A model generated the notes under the pieces. The model had not been told where the DNA came from and did not search any database. It saw nothing but the letters and a program-made list of their open reading frames with translations. The translations under genes and the position numbers were made by a program. Of a DNA stretch of 64,000 bases, positions 1 through 11,000 are shown one piece after another. Positions within the stretch are counted from its first letter, which is position 1, and each line of letters opens with the position of its first letter. This DNA is from Bacteroidota bacterium (GTDB taxonomy: Bacteria; Bacteroidota; Bacteroidia; Chitinophagales; Chitinophagaceae), in NCBI GenBank assembly GCA_947457075.1, contig CANGUG010000004.1:62001-126000 (forward strand). Reading direction: 5' to 3'.

Positions 1-2
1 TG

Positions 3-182
3 GCTGAAAGAGGTAGAGAATTCTATTGGGAGTCTCAAAGAAGAACAGACTTAATTCGTTTTGGTGTATACTTGAAGCCATGGCAATATAAGCCTGTTGA
101 CAACCCTAAATATTTATTGTTCCCTATTCCTTCACAGGCTTTAGCTGCGAACCCTAATTTGAAGCAAAATCCTGGATACTAG
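3..182 (+). CDS. RagB/SusD family nutrient-uptake outer membrane protein, C-terminal fragment (5' end outside window)
   Basis: Frame 3 reads AERGREFYWESQRRTDLIRFGVYLKPWQYKPVDNPKYLLFPIPSQALAANPNLKQNPGY*, the typical SusD C-terminus (ER..E...E..RR.DL.RFG ... LFPIP..ALA.NPNL.QNPGY). Not in the ORF track because it is partial. Confidence 0.9.
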   Translation, partial: AERGREFYWESQRRTDLIRFGVYLKPWQYKPVDNPKYLLFPIPSQALAANPNLKQNPGY

Positions 183-260
183 TTGTAATAATTACAATAT
201 AAATATCTAATTTTGAAGAGGCCAATTTTATTGGCCTCTTCTTTTTTTATAGCTTTGTAT

Positions 261-3200
261 ATGTTTAATTTATCCAAATTTTTCTTTGGTTTTGCAGTGC
301 TATTTTTAGCAGGTTGTAGCGCTAAGCAAAAGCAGCCTTTGTTTGAATTAATGGAAAAAACGGGGATTGATTTTACCAATCAGGTGGAGGATGGGAAAAA
401 AGAAAATAGCTTTTTATTTCGAAATTTTTACAACGGAGGTGGGGTAGCCATTGGCGATATTAATAATGATGGCCTTGCAGATGTTTTTTTGACCTCGAAT
501 ACTGCAGCCAACAAATTGTATTTAAACAAAGGTAATTTTCAATTTGAGGACATTTCTGTAAAGGCGGGCATCATTGCCGATGATATTTGGAATACTGGCG
601 TTGTAATGGCCGATATCAATGCCGATGGATGGTTAGATATTTATGTTTGCAGTTCGGGACATATGCCTACTGGAAACCGTTTAAATAAATTATACATTAA
701 TAATCGTAATGGTGGTTTCACTGAGGAGGCAAAAAAATATGGCTTAGACATAAAAGCCTATACCACACAGGTTTCCTTTTTCGATTATGACATGGATGGA
801 GATTTGGATTGCTTTATGATTAATAATAGTCCAATTCCAGTAAATCAATTAGAATTTTCAAATAAAAGAGATTTATTAGAAAGTAAATGGCCTGTGGGCG
901 ATTTTTTAAAAGGGGGTGGAGATCATTTATACCAAAATAACAATGGGCGTTTTACAGAAGTTACGCAGGATGCGGGTATACATGGAACTTTATTAAGTTT
1001 TGGCATGGGCGTATCGGTGGGTGATATCAATAATGATGGCTATCCAGATGTATATGTAGCCAATGACTCTTATGAAAGAGATTACTTGTACATCAATCAA
1101 AAAAATGGCAAGTTCAAAGATATGCTGGAGGAAAAAATGCAGCATACAAGTTTTTCTTCCATGGGTGCAGATATTGCGGACGTGAATAATGATGGCTATA
1201 GCGATATTTTTACAACAGACATGTTGCCGCTCTCTGATTTTAGAATAAAAACTACAGGTGCTTTTGATGATATTGATATGTTTAATCGAAAAATTGGCGC
1301 GGGCTTTTATTACCATTATGTAAAAAACTGTTTACAATTAAATTCTCCTTCTGGTAATTTTAAGGACATTGGTAATTATTCCGGCGTATCTGCTTCCGAT
1401 TGGAGCTGGGGTGCATTGATGTTTGATATGGACAATGATGGGTGGAATGATATTTTAGCTTGCAATGGAGTAAACCATGATGTGACCGATTTGGACTTTA
1501 TGAACTTTTTTGCCAATGATGTAATTCAAAGAATGATTTTATCGGGTAAAAAGGACGAAGTGGATCAAGTGCTAAAGCAAATTCCTAAAACCCCCCTTCC
1601 TAATAAAGTATATAAAAACGAACATAATTTAAAATTCATTGATATTGGAGAGGAATGGGGATTGGGTCAAAATACTTTTTCAAATGGTGCCGCATATGGC
1701 GACTTAGACAATGATGGTGATTTAGATATTATCATTAATAATCAAAATCAGCCGAGTTTTGTTTATAAGAATAATTCAAGACAAATTAATCAACATAATT
1801 ATATAGGTATTCAGTTAAAGGGGGAGGGGAAAAACACTTATGCAGTGGGGAGTAAAATTCAGTTATTTATTGGGAATCAAATTTTAACAAAAGAAGTTAT
1901 TCCAAGCAGGGGATTTCAGTCCTCGGTGGATTATAAACAAATAATGGGTATTGGAAAGTTTACCAAAATAGATTCGATGCATATTATTTGGCCTAACCGA
2001 ATAGTTTCTAGTATCAAGAACCCGGCGATCAATAAAGTGTATAATTATACACAAACTTCTTTAGGGGTTTTATTACAAGAGTCAGCCATAGAAAAAAATA
2101 CATTACTCTCTAAGGTTAATACGAATTTTACTAAGCATCAAGAAAATGACGTAATTGACTTTTATGCAGAAAGAGGCGTGCCTGAAATGCTTTCAAAAGA
2201 AGGGCCAAAAGCAGCCGTAGCAGATGTGAATGGAGATTTGTTGGAGGATATTTTTATTGGAGGTACGCCCAGCCATCCTGGACAATTGTATTTACAAGAC
2301 AAAGCAGGCAATTTCACTATTAAGCCGCAAAAGGGATTTGAAGCATTTACTACTTTTGAAGACGTGGCTGTTCAGTTAGTGGATATTGACAACGATAAAG
2401 ATGTTGATTTGATTATTGGTCCTGGAGGTAATAACAATGAACCCAATACAAGAGAATTACAAATAAGGTTATTTAAAAATGATGGCAAAGGAAATTTCGA
2501 AATAGATGCCATGGCTTTCCCTAATGTATCCATGAATATTTCTGTTATTGCACCCTATGATTTCAATAAGGATGGATTTATTGATTTGTTTGTAGGTGCA
2601 AGAAACTACCCCTTTGTGTATGGGATGAACCCCACTAGTTTCTTATTTCAAAATGATGGTAAAGGTCATTTTATTGATATTGCTCCAAGCAAAGTACCTG
2701 CAATTTCAAATATAGGTATGGTCACTGATGCTAAATGGATGGATATCGATGGAGACCAGTCATCCGATTTAGTGATTGTTGGGGAATGGATGTCGCCTCA
2801 TATTTTTAAAAATAATAAAGGACAGTTCAAAGAGTTGTCAAGCAATTTAAACGAATTAAATGGGTGGTGGCAAACAGTTGCTTTTGCTGATGTAAACAAT
2901 GACGGGAAGCAAGATTTGATCATGGGGAATATTGGAGAGAATTTTTACTTACAACCCTCTAAAAAAAGTCCGGTTAAACTTTTTGTGAATGATTTTGATA
3001 AAAACGGTATTAAAGACAAGGTGGTCACTTATACAATTGAAGGCAAAGACAAACCGGTGGTTGTTAAAAGAGAGTTAGAGGAAATGGTCCCACTGATAAA
3101 GAAAAACAACTTAAAGCATATAGAATATGCACGTAAGTCCATTCAGGAAATTTTTACACCCGAGGATATAAAGTCTTCCATCATTAAAATTTTTGACTTT

Positions 3201-3575
3201 GCTACTTCAATCGTTGCGCTTAATAAAGGGGGCGGTAATTTTGAAATAGTGCCTTTGCCAGCAATGACGCAGCTAAGTAGTGTTAATGCAATACAAGTGA
3301 CCGACTTGAATAGAGACGGGAAGGTAGATTTATTATTGGGTGGGAATCATTTTGATTATCAACCTCAATATGATCGATTAGATGCAAGTTTTGTAGATAT
3401 TTTAGTGCAAAATAAAAACGGCCAATTTGATATAGTTGAGCCTTTGAAGGCGGGTATCTTGTTAAAAGGTCAAATGAGAGATATTAAAAAGGTGAATAGA
3501 CAAGGCAAAGAACACTTTCTTTTCTTACAAAACAATGATTATCCAGTTTTATACCAATTGAACTCCTTAAAATAA
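261..3575 (+). CDS. VCBS/FG-GAP repeat lipoprotein with ASPIC/UnbV domain (CRTAC1-like), copy 1
   Basis: Start at 261 gives lipoprotein signal MFNLSKFFFGFAVLFLAGC; many D-x-D-x-D-G motifs (DINNDGLADVF, DYDMDGDLDCF, DLDNDGDLDIIINN); UnbV-like segment VGSKIQLFIGNQILTKEVIPSRGFQSSVDY..IMGIG...IDSMHIIWP. Confidence 0.9.
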   Translation: MFNLSKFFFGFAVLFLAGCSAKQKQPLFELMEKTGIDFTNQVEDGKKENSFLFRNFYNGGGVAIGDINNDGLADVFLTSNTAANKLYLNKGNFQFEDISVKAGIIADDIWNTGVVMADINADGWLDIYVCSSGHMPTGNRLNKLYINNRNGGFTEEAKKYGLDIKAYTTQVSFFDYDMDGDLDCFMINNSPIPVNQLEFSNKRDLLESKWPVGDFLKGGGDHLYQNNNGRFTEVTQDAGIHGTLLSFGMGVSVGDINNDGYPDVYVANDSYERDYLYINQKNGKFKDMLEEKMQHTSFSSMGADIADVNNDGYSDIFTTDMLPLSDFRIKTTGAFDDIDMFNRKIGAGFYYHYVKNCLQLNSPSGNFKDIGNYSGVSASDWSWGALMFDMDNDGWNDILACNGVNHDVTDLDFMNFFANDVIQRMILSGKKDEVDQVLKQIPKTPLPNKVYKNEHNLKFIDIGEEWGLGQNTFSNGAAYGDLDNDGDLDIIINNQNQPSFVYKNNSRQINQHNYIGIQLKGEGKNTYAVGSKIQLFIGNQILTKEVIPSRGFQSSVDYKQIMGIGKFTKIDSMHIIWPNRIVSSIKNPAINKVYNYTQTSLGVLLQESAIEKNTLLSKVNTNFTKHQENDVIDFYAERGVPEMLSKEGPKAAVADVNGDLLEDIFIGGTPSHPGQLYLQDKAGNFTIKPQKGFEAFTTFEDVAVQLVDIDNDKDVDLIIGPGGNNNEPNTRELQIRLFKNDGKGNFEIDAMAFPNVSMNISVIAPYDFNKDGFIDLFVGARNYPFVYGMNPTSFLFQNDGKGHFIDIAPSKVPAISNIGMVTDAKWMDIDGDQSSDLVIVGEWMSPHIFKNNKGQFKELSSNLNELNGWWQTVAFADVNNDGKQDLIMGNIGENFYLQPSKKSPVKLFVNDFDKNGIKDKVVTYTIEGKDKPVVVKRELEEMVPLIKKNNLKHIEYARKSIQEIFTPEDIKSSIIKIFDFATSIVALNKGGGNFEIVPLPAMTQLSSVNAIQVTDLNRDGKVDLLLGGNHFDYQPQYDRLDASFVDILVQNKNGQFDIVEPLKAGILLKGQMRDIKKVNRQGKEHFLFLQNNDYPVLYQLNSLK

Positions 3576-3582
3576 TTTACGA

Positions 3583-6500
3583 ATGCGATTTTTAGTAAGC
3601 GCTCATAAAATTTACATATACCTATTTGTCACTTTTGTGTTGACCCTAGGTGCGTGCAGAGGAAACAATAAAGAAGCTGCATTATTTGAATTGATGGATA
3701 AAACTGGAATTGATTTTAACAATAAGGTCCAAGACAACGACAGCATCAATATCCTTAATTATAGAAATTTTTACAATGGGGGCGGGGTTGCAATCGGGGA
3801 CTTAAACAATGACGGTTTACCTGATGTTTTTTTTACTGCCAATCAAGGAGCAAATAAATTATACTTAAATAAAGGAAACTTTCAATTTCAAGATATTTCT
3901 GCGGCGGCAGGTTTTGTAGAAAAACAGCAGTTTAGTACTGGCGTTGTCATGGTGGATATTAATAATGATGGTTGGTTGGATTTGTATGTAAGCAATGCGG
4001 GTAGCATGGGTAATGAGGCATTTAGAGCCAACCAGCTTTTTATCAATAACCATAATTTAACGTTTACGGAAAAAGCGGCAGAATATGGCCTGGCAGACAC
4101 TGGCTATACCACCCAGTCCACTTTCTTTGATTATGACATGGATGGTGACCTTGACTGCTTTTTAATTAACAATAGCCCTATCCCTGTTAATAGTCTTGGT
4201 TATCCAAAGCAAAGGGATATCCTTTCAAAGGATTGGAAAGTGCCCGAAAATATGAAAGGAGGGGGGGATCATTTATATCAAAACAACAATGGACATTTTG
4301 TTGAAGTAACTAAGCAGGCAGGTATTCACGGAACCTTAATGAGCTTTGGCTTAGGAATTTCTATTGGAGATATTAATGGCGACTACTATCCAGATATTTT
4401 TGTTTCCAATGATTTTTTTGAAAGAGACTACTTATACATTAATCAAAAAAATGGAACATTTATTGACCAATTAGATACGATGTTATCCCATAGTAGTTTT
4501 GCTTCCATGGGTGCCGATATTGGCGACATCAATAATGACGGCTATCCTGATATTTTCACCACCGACATGTTGCCTGCCGACGATTATCGATTAAAAACAA
4601 CTTTAAGTTTTGATGATATTGATCAATACCGATTAAAAGAGCGAAATGACTTTCACCATCAATTTTTACAAAATACCTTGCAGTTAAATACAAAGCAAGG
4701 AAAGTTTATTGATATTGCTAATTACAGTGGGGTGAATGCTTCAGAATGGAGTTGGGGTGCCTTACTTTTTGATGCAGATAATGATGGGTATAATGATATT
4801 TATATTTGTAATGGAATTTATAGAGATTTAACCAATCAGGATTTTTTAGATTTTGATGCGAATGAGATCAAAGAACAAATGATTCAGACTGGGAAAAAAA
4901 GTTTAACCAATTTGGTGAATAGGATCCCTTCCATTGCAGTTCCAAATAAATTATTTAGAAATCAGGGAAATTTAAAATTCGAAGACAAATCTGCTGATTG
5001 GGGTTTTAATCAAAATTCCTTTTCAAATGGAGCTGCCTATGCCGACTTGGATAATGACGGTGATTTGGACTTGGTCATTAACAATGTAAATGAACCTGCA
5101 TTGATTTATAAAAATCTAAATAATGAAAAAAAGCAAAACCATTATATTGCTTTTACATTACAAGGGTTAGATCATAATAAATTTGGTGTCGGCACTAAAA
5201 TTGTGGCTTATGTTGGTGACCAAATCATAAGTAGGGAGTTAATACCAAGTAGGGGATTTCAGTCCTCGGTAGATTATAAATTAATCATGGGCTTAGGACA
5301 AAAGAATAAAATTGATTCTCTTAAAGTATTTTGGCCTAACAATACCTTTCAAAAATTGACTGGCAATTATTCCATTGACAGCACTTATATTATACGTCAA
5401 CCTGCAATGGGGGATCCCGCACTACAAGTAAATAACAACACCCCTACTTACGAAGCAGTTAGCCCTTTATTTACACCAGTGAACTTTATTTTTGATAAGC
5501 ACAAGCAACCAGATTACACCGATTTTTATGCGGAGCGGGGGATTCCACAAATGCTATCCCATAACGGGCCCAAAGCGGCAGTAGGCGACGTTAATGGTGA
5601 TGGGCTTCAGGATATTTATATTGGAGGTACGAGTGAACAAATTGGACAACTTTATCTTCAAAATAGTGGAGGATTTTTGAAAAAAGAAATCCCTGACATG
5701 AAAATGTATTTAAATTTTGAGGATGCAGCCATTTCCTTAATTGATGTGGATGGTGACAAGGATTTAGATTTATTTATTGCCGCTTCAGGAAATGTGGCTA
5801 GCCCAGCATCAAGGGAATTACAATCAAGGTTATTTATAAATGACGGGAAAGCCAACTTTAAGATATCAACATCCTCCTTTCCAATCAATAAAGACAATAT
5901 TGGGGCGGTGGTATGGCATGATTTTGATAAAGATGGGGACTTGGATTTATTTGTGGGCGCTTTCTGTGTAACCAAAGAGTATGGTGTAACACCACAATCC
6001 CATTTTTATTTAAATGATGGTAAAGGAAAATTCACCGACCTAGCTAAAGCTAACTTAAATGGACTAGACCAAATAGGCATGGTTCAATCTGCTACGCTTT
6101 CAAATGTAGATGGGGATAAGGATATGGAATTGGTGATTGTGGGTGAATGGATGAGCCCACATATTTATAAATTTAAGAATGGGGCTTTTGTCGAGCTTAG
6201 TTCCAATTTAAATAAATTAGCAGGCTGGTGGAGTGCAGTGCATTCGGTGGATGTAAACAATGATGGTAAGGCAGATTTAGTATTAGGAAATATTGGAGAG
6301 AACTTCAATTTACATCCCAATGAAAATGCACCATTAAAATTATTTATCAATGATTTTGATGGGAATGGCAGTATTGATAAAATCATGACCAAGACCTATG
6401 AAAAAAGAGATGTGCCTGTTTTCATGAAACGAGATTTGCAGGATCAAATTCCATCCCTTAAAAAGAATGCCTTACATCATGAGGAGTATGCAAAAAAATC

Positions 6501-6930
6501 GGTGAATGATTTATTTGAAGCAGAATCAATTAATAATTCAGTTAAGAAACAAGTGAATTATGTATCAACAATTATTGCGATCAACAAAGGCAATGGTCAA
6601 TATGATATTCAACCAATGACACCATTGGTTCAGTTTTCAAGTATTCACAGTATTTTGAGCCTGGACATAAACAAAGATGGTCATCAAGACCTTGTTATGG
6701 GCGGCAATGATTTTTATTTTCAACCACAATTAGGTAGGTTGGATGCCAATCAAGGTTTGGTGTTATTGGGGGATGGGAAAGGCAATTTTATGCCGCTAAG
6801 CAATAAGGCAACAGGACTTAATTTGAATGGCATGGTTAGAGATATCCAATCAATTCTATACCAAAAACAAAACGCTATCTTGGTGCTGCAAAATGATAAA
6901 CTACCACAATTGTTTAGTTTTAAGCAGTAA
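3583..6930 (+). CDS. VCBS/FG-GAP repeat lipoprotein with ASPIC/UnbV domain (CRTAC1-like), copy 2
   Basis: Collinear with copy 1 (shared GGGDHLYQNNNG, ERDYLYINQKNG, PSRGFQSSVDYK, DFYAERG, GWW); lipobox LTLGAC. Confidence 0.9.
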   Translation: MRFLVSAHKIYIYLFVTFVLTLGACRGNNKEAALFELMDKTGIDFNNKVQDNDSINILNYRNFYNGGGVAIGDLNNDGLPDVFFTANQGANKLYLNKGNFQFQDISAAAGFVEKQQFSTGVVMVDINNDGWLDLYVSNAGSMGNEAFRANQLFINNHNLTFTEKAAEYGLADTGYTTQSTFFDYDMDGDLDCFLINNSPIPVNSLGYPKQRDILSKDWKVPENMKGGGDHLYQNNNGHFVEVTKQAGIHGTLMSFGLGISIGDINGDYYPDIFVSNDFFERDYLYINQKNGTFIDQLDTMLSHSSFASMGADIGDINNDGYPDIFTTDMLPADDYRLKTTLSFDDIDQYRLKERNDFHHQFLQNTLQLNTKQGKFIDIANYSGVNASEWSWGALLFDADNDGYNDIYICNGIYRDLTNQDFLDFDANEIKEQMIQTGKKSLTNLVNRIPSIAVPNKLFRNQGNLKFEDKSADWGFNQNSFSNGAAYADLDNDGDLDLVINNVNEPALIYKNLNNEKKQNHYIAFTLQGLDHNKFGVGTKIVAYVGDQIISRELIPSRGFQSSVDYKLIMGLGQKNKIDSLKVFWPNNTFQKLTGNYSIDSTYIIRQPAMGDPALQVNNNTPTYEAVSPLFTPVNFIFDKHKQPDYTDFYAERGIPQMLSHNGPKAAVGDVNGDGLQDIYIGGTSEQIGQLYLQNSGGFLKKEIPDMKMYLNFEDAAISLIDVDGDKDLDLFIAASGNVASPASRELQSRLFINDGKANFKISTSSFPINKDNIGAVVWHDFDKDGDLDLFVGAFCVTKEYGVTPQSHFYLNDGKGKFTDLAKANLNGLDQIGMVQSATLSNVDGDKDMELVIVGEWMSPHIYKFKNGAFVELSSNLNKLAGWWSAVHSVDVNNDGKADLVLGNIGENFNLHPNENAPLKLFINDFDGNGSIDKIMTKTYEKRDVPVFMKRDLQDQIPSLKKNALHHEEYAKKSVNDLFEAESINNSVKKQVNYVSTIIAINKGNGQYDIQPMTPLVQFSSIHSILSLDINKDGHQDLVMGGNDFYFQPQLGRLDANQGLVLLGDGKGNFMPLSNKATGLNLNGMVRDIQSILYQKQNAILVLQNDKLPQLFSFKQ

Positions 6931-7866
6931 TTACATTACAGGATAAAAAATTCTAGTTTTCCATTGAGCACTATCCAATACCGTTTGACGATCATTGACT
7001 AATAGTTCAAATGGGACTGCTGGGGAAGGCCTTTTTGAGTCTAATAAAAATAGTTTTACAGCAGCATATCCTTTATTAATGGTAGATTGGTTCCCAATAA
7101 CATCTGCCACAAACATTTTACCAAAAACGGGCATTTTTTTAATGGTAAACTTTTCATTTGTGGGAATTTCACCGTCAATAGAAATACCCACCATCACTGT
7201 AAAGTCATTTATGTTATTTTCTAGCACCGTCACCATTGGATTTTCTAGTGCCTTTTTTTGATAGCTTGTCAAATAAGTCGTTAATTCCTTTGCTGCCTTG
7301 TAAATTTGATCATTAGTAGGCATCGACTTACTTGTAAATTTGGTTGAAATTAAAATCGTATCCTTTAAGGTTATTTCTTTAATATCAAATCCATATATAT
7401 TAATGGGTTGTTGTACAAATTCATTGAATAGTTTAATGAGTTTAGCACTGGCTTTTTTAATTTTTACTGCTTCATTATAATCCTGCCATCTTTTCAGTGG
7501 ATTGTAGGAAGTTTGGAATTCAGAAAACCAACTAATGTTGGAAGTTTCATTGGAAACTATATTCGCAGTTATAAAACTGTTTACTTGTAAACGTTTTGTT
7601 GTTACATTTAGCTGAATCACATTTGATAGTGCCTTATTGAGTGTAAATTCAACTTGGTCAATGATAATTTTTTTAGAAGTACTGTCGTAATAGTTTCCCA
7701 CACTTTTGATTAACAAGTCATGGTTGTCAATAAACCTCACCACCCTTAATTCGGGTGACTTACTTTCAATAAAATTGGATACCTTAATATGTGTTGGGAT
7801 AAAAAAATATAAATAGCCAATGGCCGCTACGATACTAATGATCACTGCTATTTTTAGGTATTTCAT
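6931..7866 (-). CDS. Membrane-anchored protein, possible SRPBCC/GyrI-like effector-binding family
   Basis: 311-aa ORF with N-terminal TM helix (MKYLKIAVIISIVAAIGYLYFF); C-terminal sequence resembles GyrI-like domains (VFGKMFVADVIGNQSTINKGYAAVKLFLLDSKRPSPAVPFELLVNDRQ). Family call is by eye. Confidence 0.5.
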   Translation of the reverse strand: MKYLKIAVIISIVAAIGYLYFFIPTHIKVSNFIESKSPELRVVRFIDNHDLLIKSVGNYYDSTSKKIIIDQVEFTLNKALSNVIQLNVTTKRLQVNSFITANIVSNETSNISWFSEFQTSYNPLKRWQDYNEAVKIKKASAKLIKLFNEFVQQPINIYGFDIKEITLKDTILISTKFTSKSMPTNDQIYKAAKELTTYLTSYQKKALENPMVTVLENNINDFTVMVGISIDGEIPTNEKFTIKKMPVFGKMFVADVIGNQSTINKGYAAVKLFLLDSKRPSPAVPFELLVNDRQTVLDSAQWKTRIFYPVM

Positions 7867-8044
7867 TTCTATTTTAATTTGAGCGTAAAAATAAGCTATG
7901 CTTTTTATTTTAGCATTAAAATCTTAGCCTTGGATAAGGGTAGGATTGAATGAAAACAATTAACTTTAACATCTATTATTTGACCTTCTATATTAAATAA
8001 TAATATAATATATTTGTTGCATTTTAGGTATAAAAACACCATTA

Positions 8045-11000
8045 GTGAATAATTTGATTTTTAATATACAAACAAGCTGGGGAAACCAGGGGGCTTTCAA
8101 AAAGCTAGTAAGTTGGTGCTTATTGGTGATAGGCATTACTAGTTCACTACATTGCAATACCAATTCCAAAGATCCTGTTTTATTTGAAATGTTAGATGCT
8201 GCAAAAACAGGCATACAATTTGAAAATAAATTAAAGCCTAATGAAGCATTTAATATGTTTCATTACATGTATTATTATAATGGTGCAGGGGTGGGTACAG
8301 GTGATTTTAATAAGGATGGTAAGATTGACATTTTTTTTGCCTCTAATGAGGGTGAAAATCAATTGTATTTGAATAAAGGAGGAATGAAGTTTGAGAACAA
8401 TACAAAAGAGGCAAATATCCCACAGGATTCCTCATGGAATACAGGCGTATCGGTGGTAGATATTAATAATGATGGCTTATTGGACCTTTACATATGCAGG
8501 CTTGGCAATTTTGAAAAATTCAAAGGGAAGAATCAATTATTAATTTGTAAGGAAATAAAAAATGGTATTCCTCAATACAGTGAGGAAGCGACTGCTTATG
8601 GATTGGATTTTTCTGGGTTTAGTACACAAGCTGCTTTTTTTGATTATGATAATGATGGGGATTTAGATATGTTTTTACTGAATCATGCTGTCCATCAAAA
8701 CGGGACTTTCGCTCCCCGAACCAATTTTTTAGGCACTTATGATTTATTATCTGGGGATCGAATTTTTAAAAACAACAATGGCAAATTTGAGGATGTTACC
8801 AAAGCAACAAAAATTAATAGTAGTAAAATTAGCTATGGACTGGGGGTAGTGATAAGTGATATCAATTTAGACGGGTATCCTGATATATATGCCGGCAATG
8901 ATTTTCATGAAAACGATTACTTGTATATTAATCAGAAAAACGGCAGTTTCACCGAGGAGCAAGAGCAAAGAATGATGCATACCAGTCAATATTCTATGGG
9001 AGTGGATGCAGGTGATTTAAACAATGATGGTTTTCCCGAAATCATTTCAATGGACATGTTGCCAAAGGATCCCTATATTTTAAAACGTTCCTTAGGGGAG
9101 GATGACTTTGATACCTATAAGTATAAAATTTCCGTAGGATATGGCGTGCAGGTTACAAGAAATAATTTACAATGGAATAGAAGGAATGGTCATTTTAGTG
9201 AAGTTGGAATGTATGCTGGAATTTTTGCCACAGATTGGTCGTGGTCCACTCTTATGTTAGACTTTGATAACGATGGGTACAAGGATATTTTCGTTGCCAA
9301 TGGAATTCCGAAACGAATGAATGACATGGATTATGTTAATTATGTATCCAACCAGGAAATCCAAGAAAAAATCAGAGACCATAAAATGGGAGATAAGGAT
9401 ATGGCATTGATTGAAAAGTTTCCTGAAATAAAAATTCCGAATCAATTTTTCTTGAATAAAGGCGGCTTGTCATTTTCTGATAAAGAAAATAATATTCTCA
9501 ATAATCCCAATTCCTATTCCAATGGTGCAGCTTATGCTGATTTTGACAATGATGGAGACTTGGATTTAGTAGTGAACAATGTGAACGACAAGTCATTTAT
9601 TTATGAAAACAAAGCCAATGCTGATACTGCCAACAAGTTTGTATCTATTCAATTAATTGGGCCAGAGAATAATATTCATGCATTGGGCGCTAAACTAATA
9701 TTGTTTACCCCCAATGAAGTTAGGACTTATGAGAAATATCCAGTGAAAGGGTTTTTATCTAGTATGGAAGTGCCTTTACTGGTTGGATTAAAGCAAACTA
9801 AAATTGATTCAGCAGTTTTAGTTTGGCCTGACAATACTTTTCAAAAAATTAATTTAACAGGCAAATTAAATGCAACTGTTCAATTTAATTATCAAAAAGG
9901 GTTACCCCTATTTAACTATGATGTATTGAATCATCATTGGGAATCACAAGGGTATTCAATGTCCGATATTACCTCTACAACAGGTATTCAATACAAGCAC
10001 CAAGAAAATGTTTTTCAAGAATTTAATAGGGAGCAATTAATTCCACAAATGAATTCCACTGCGGGTCCTGCACTCGCTTTGGGGGATATCAATAATGACG
10101 GATTGGAAGATTTTTTTATTGGAGCGGCTAGAGGAGGTAAAAATGCTGTTTATGTTCAAGAAAAAAAAGGGAAGTTTAAAAAAATACCGCAGCCTGCTCT
10201 TTTGCTTGACAGTAATTACGAAGACGTAGATGCGCTATGGGCGGATTTAAATAAAGATGGTCGTTTGGACTTGGTAGTGGGTTCTGGTGGAAATGAATAT
10301 TTTGGAAAGGATCAATTCATGCAATCCCGTGTTTATTTAAATGACGGAGCAGGAAATTTATCAAAACTTGAAAATGCGATTCCGGTTTTTAATCAAACCT
10401 CTTCCATCATTACAAGTGATTTTAACAAAGACGGCTATCCTGATTTATTTATAAGCTCCAAAACCATATCGGCACAATATGGAATGCCTGCCGATTCTTA
10501 TGTATTGATGAATACGGGAGATGGTCATTTTAAGGACGTCACCGAAAAGGTAGCGCCTTTCCTAACAAAAATTGGCATGGTGTCTAATGCCACCCTTGCA
10601 GATATAAATAAGGATGGTGTACACGAATTAATTCTTTCCTATCAGTGGGGGGGAATTGATATAGTATATCCAAAATCAGGTACTTGGTCAAAAGCTACTT
10701 TGACTGATTTAAAAGGCTGGTGGAATTTTTCTACCGCCTTGGATATAGATTTAGATGGGGACTTGGATTTAATTGCTGGTAACTTGGGATTGAATACAAG
10801 ATTAAAATCAACCATCAAGGAACCAATAAGAATGTATTATAACGATTTTGATGACAATGGTAGTTATGAACAAATTGTAAGTTATTATTTACAAGGGAAA
10901 GAAATTCCTTTTGCCAATAAAGATGAGCTACAAAGACAAATCCCACTCATTAAAAAGAAATATTTATATGCCGAAGATTTTGCAAAAGCGAATTTAGAAG

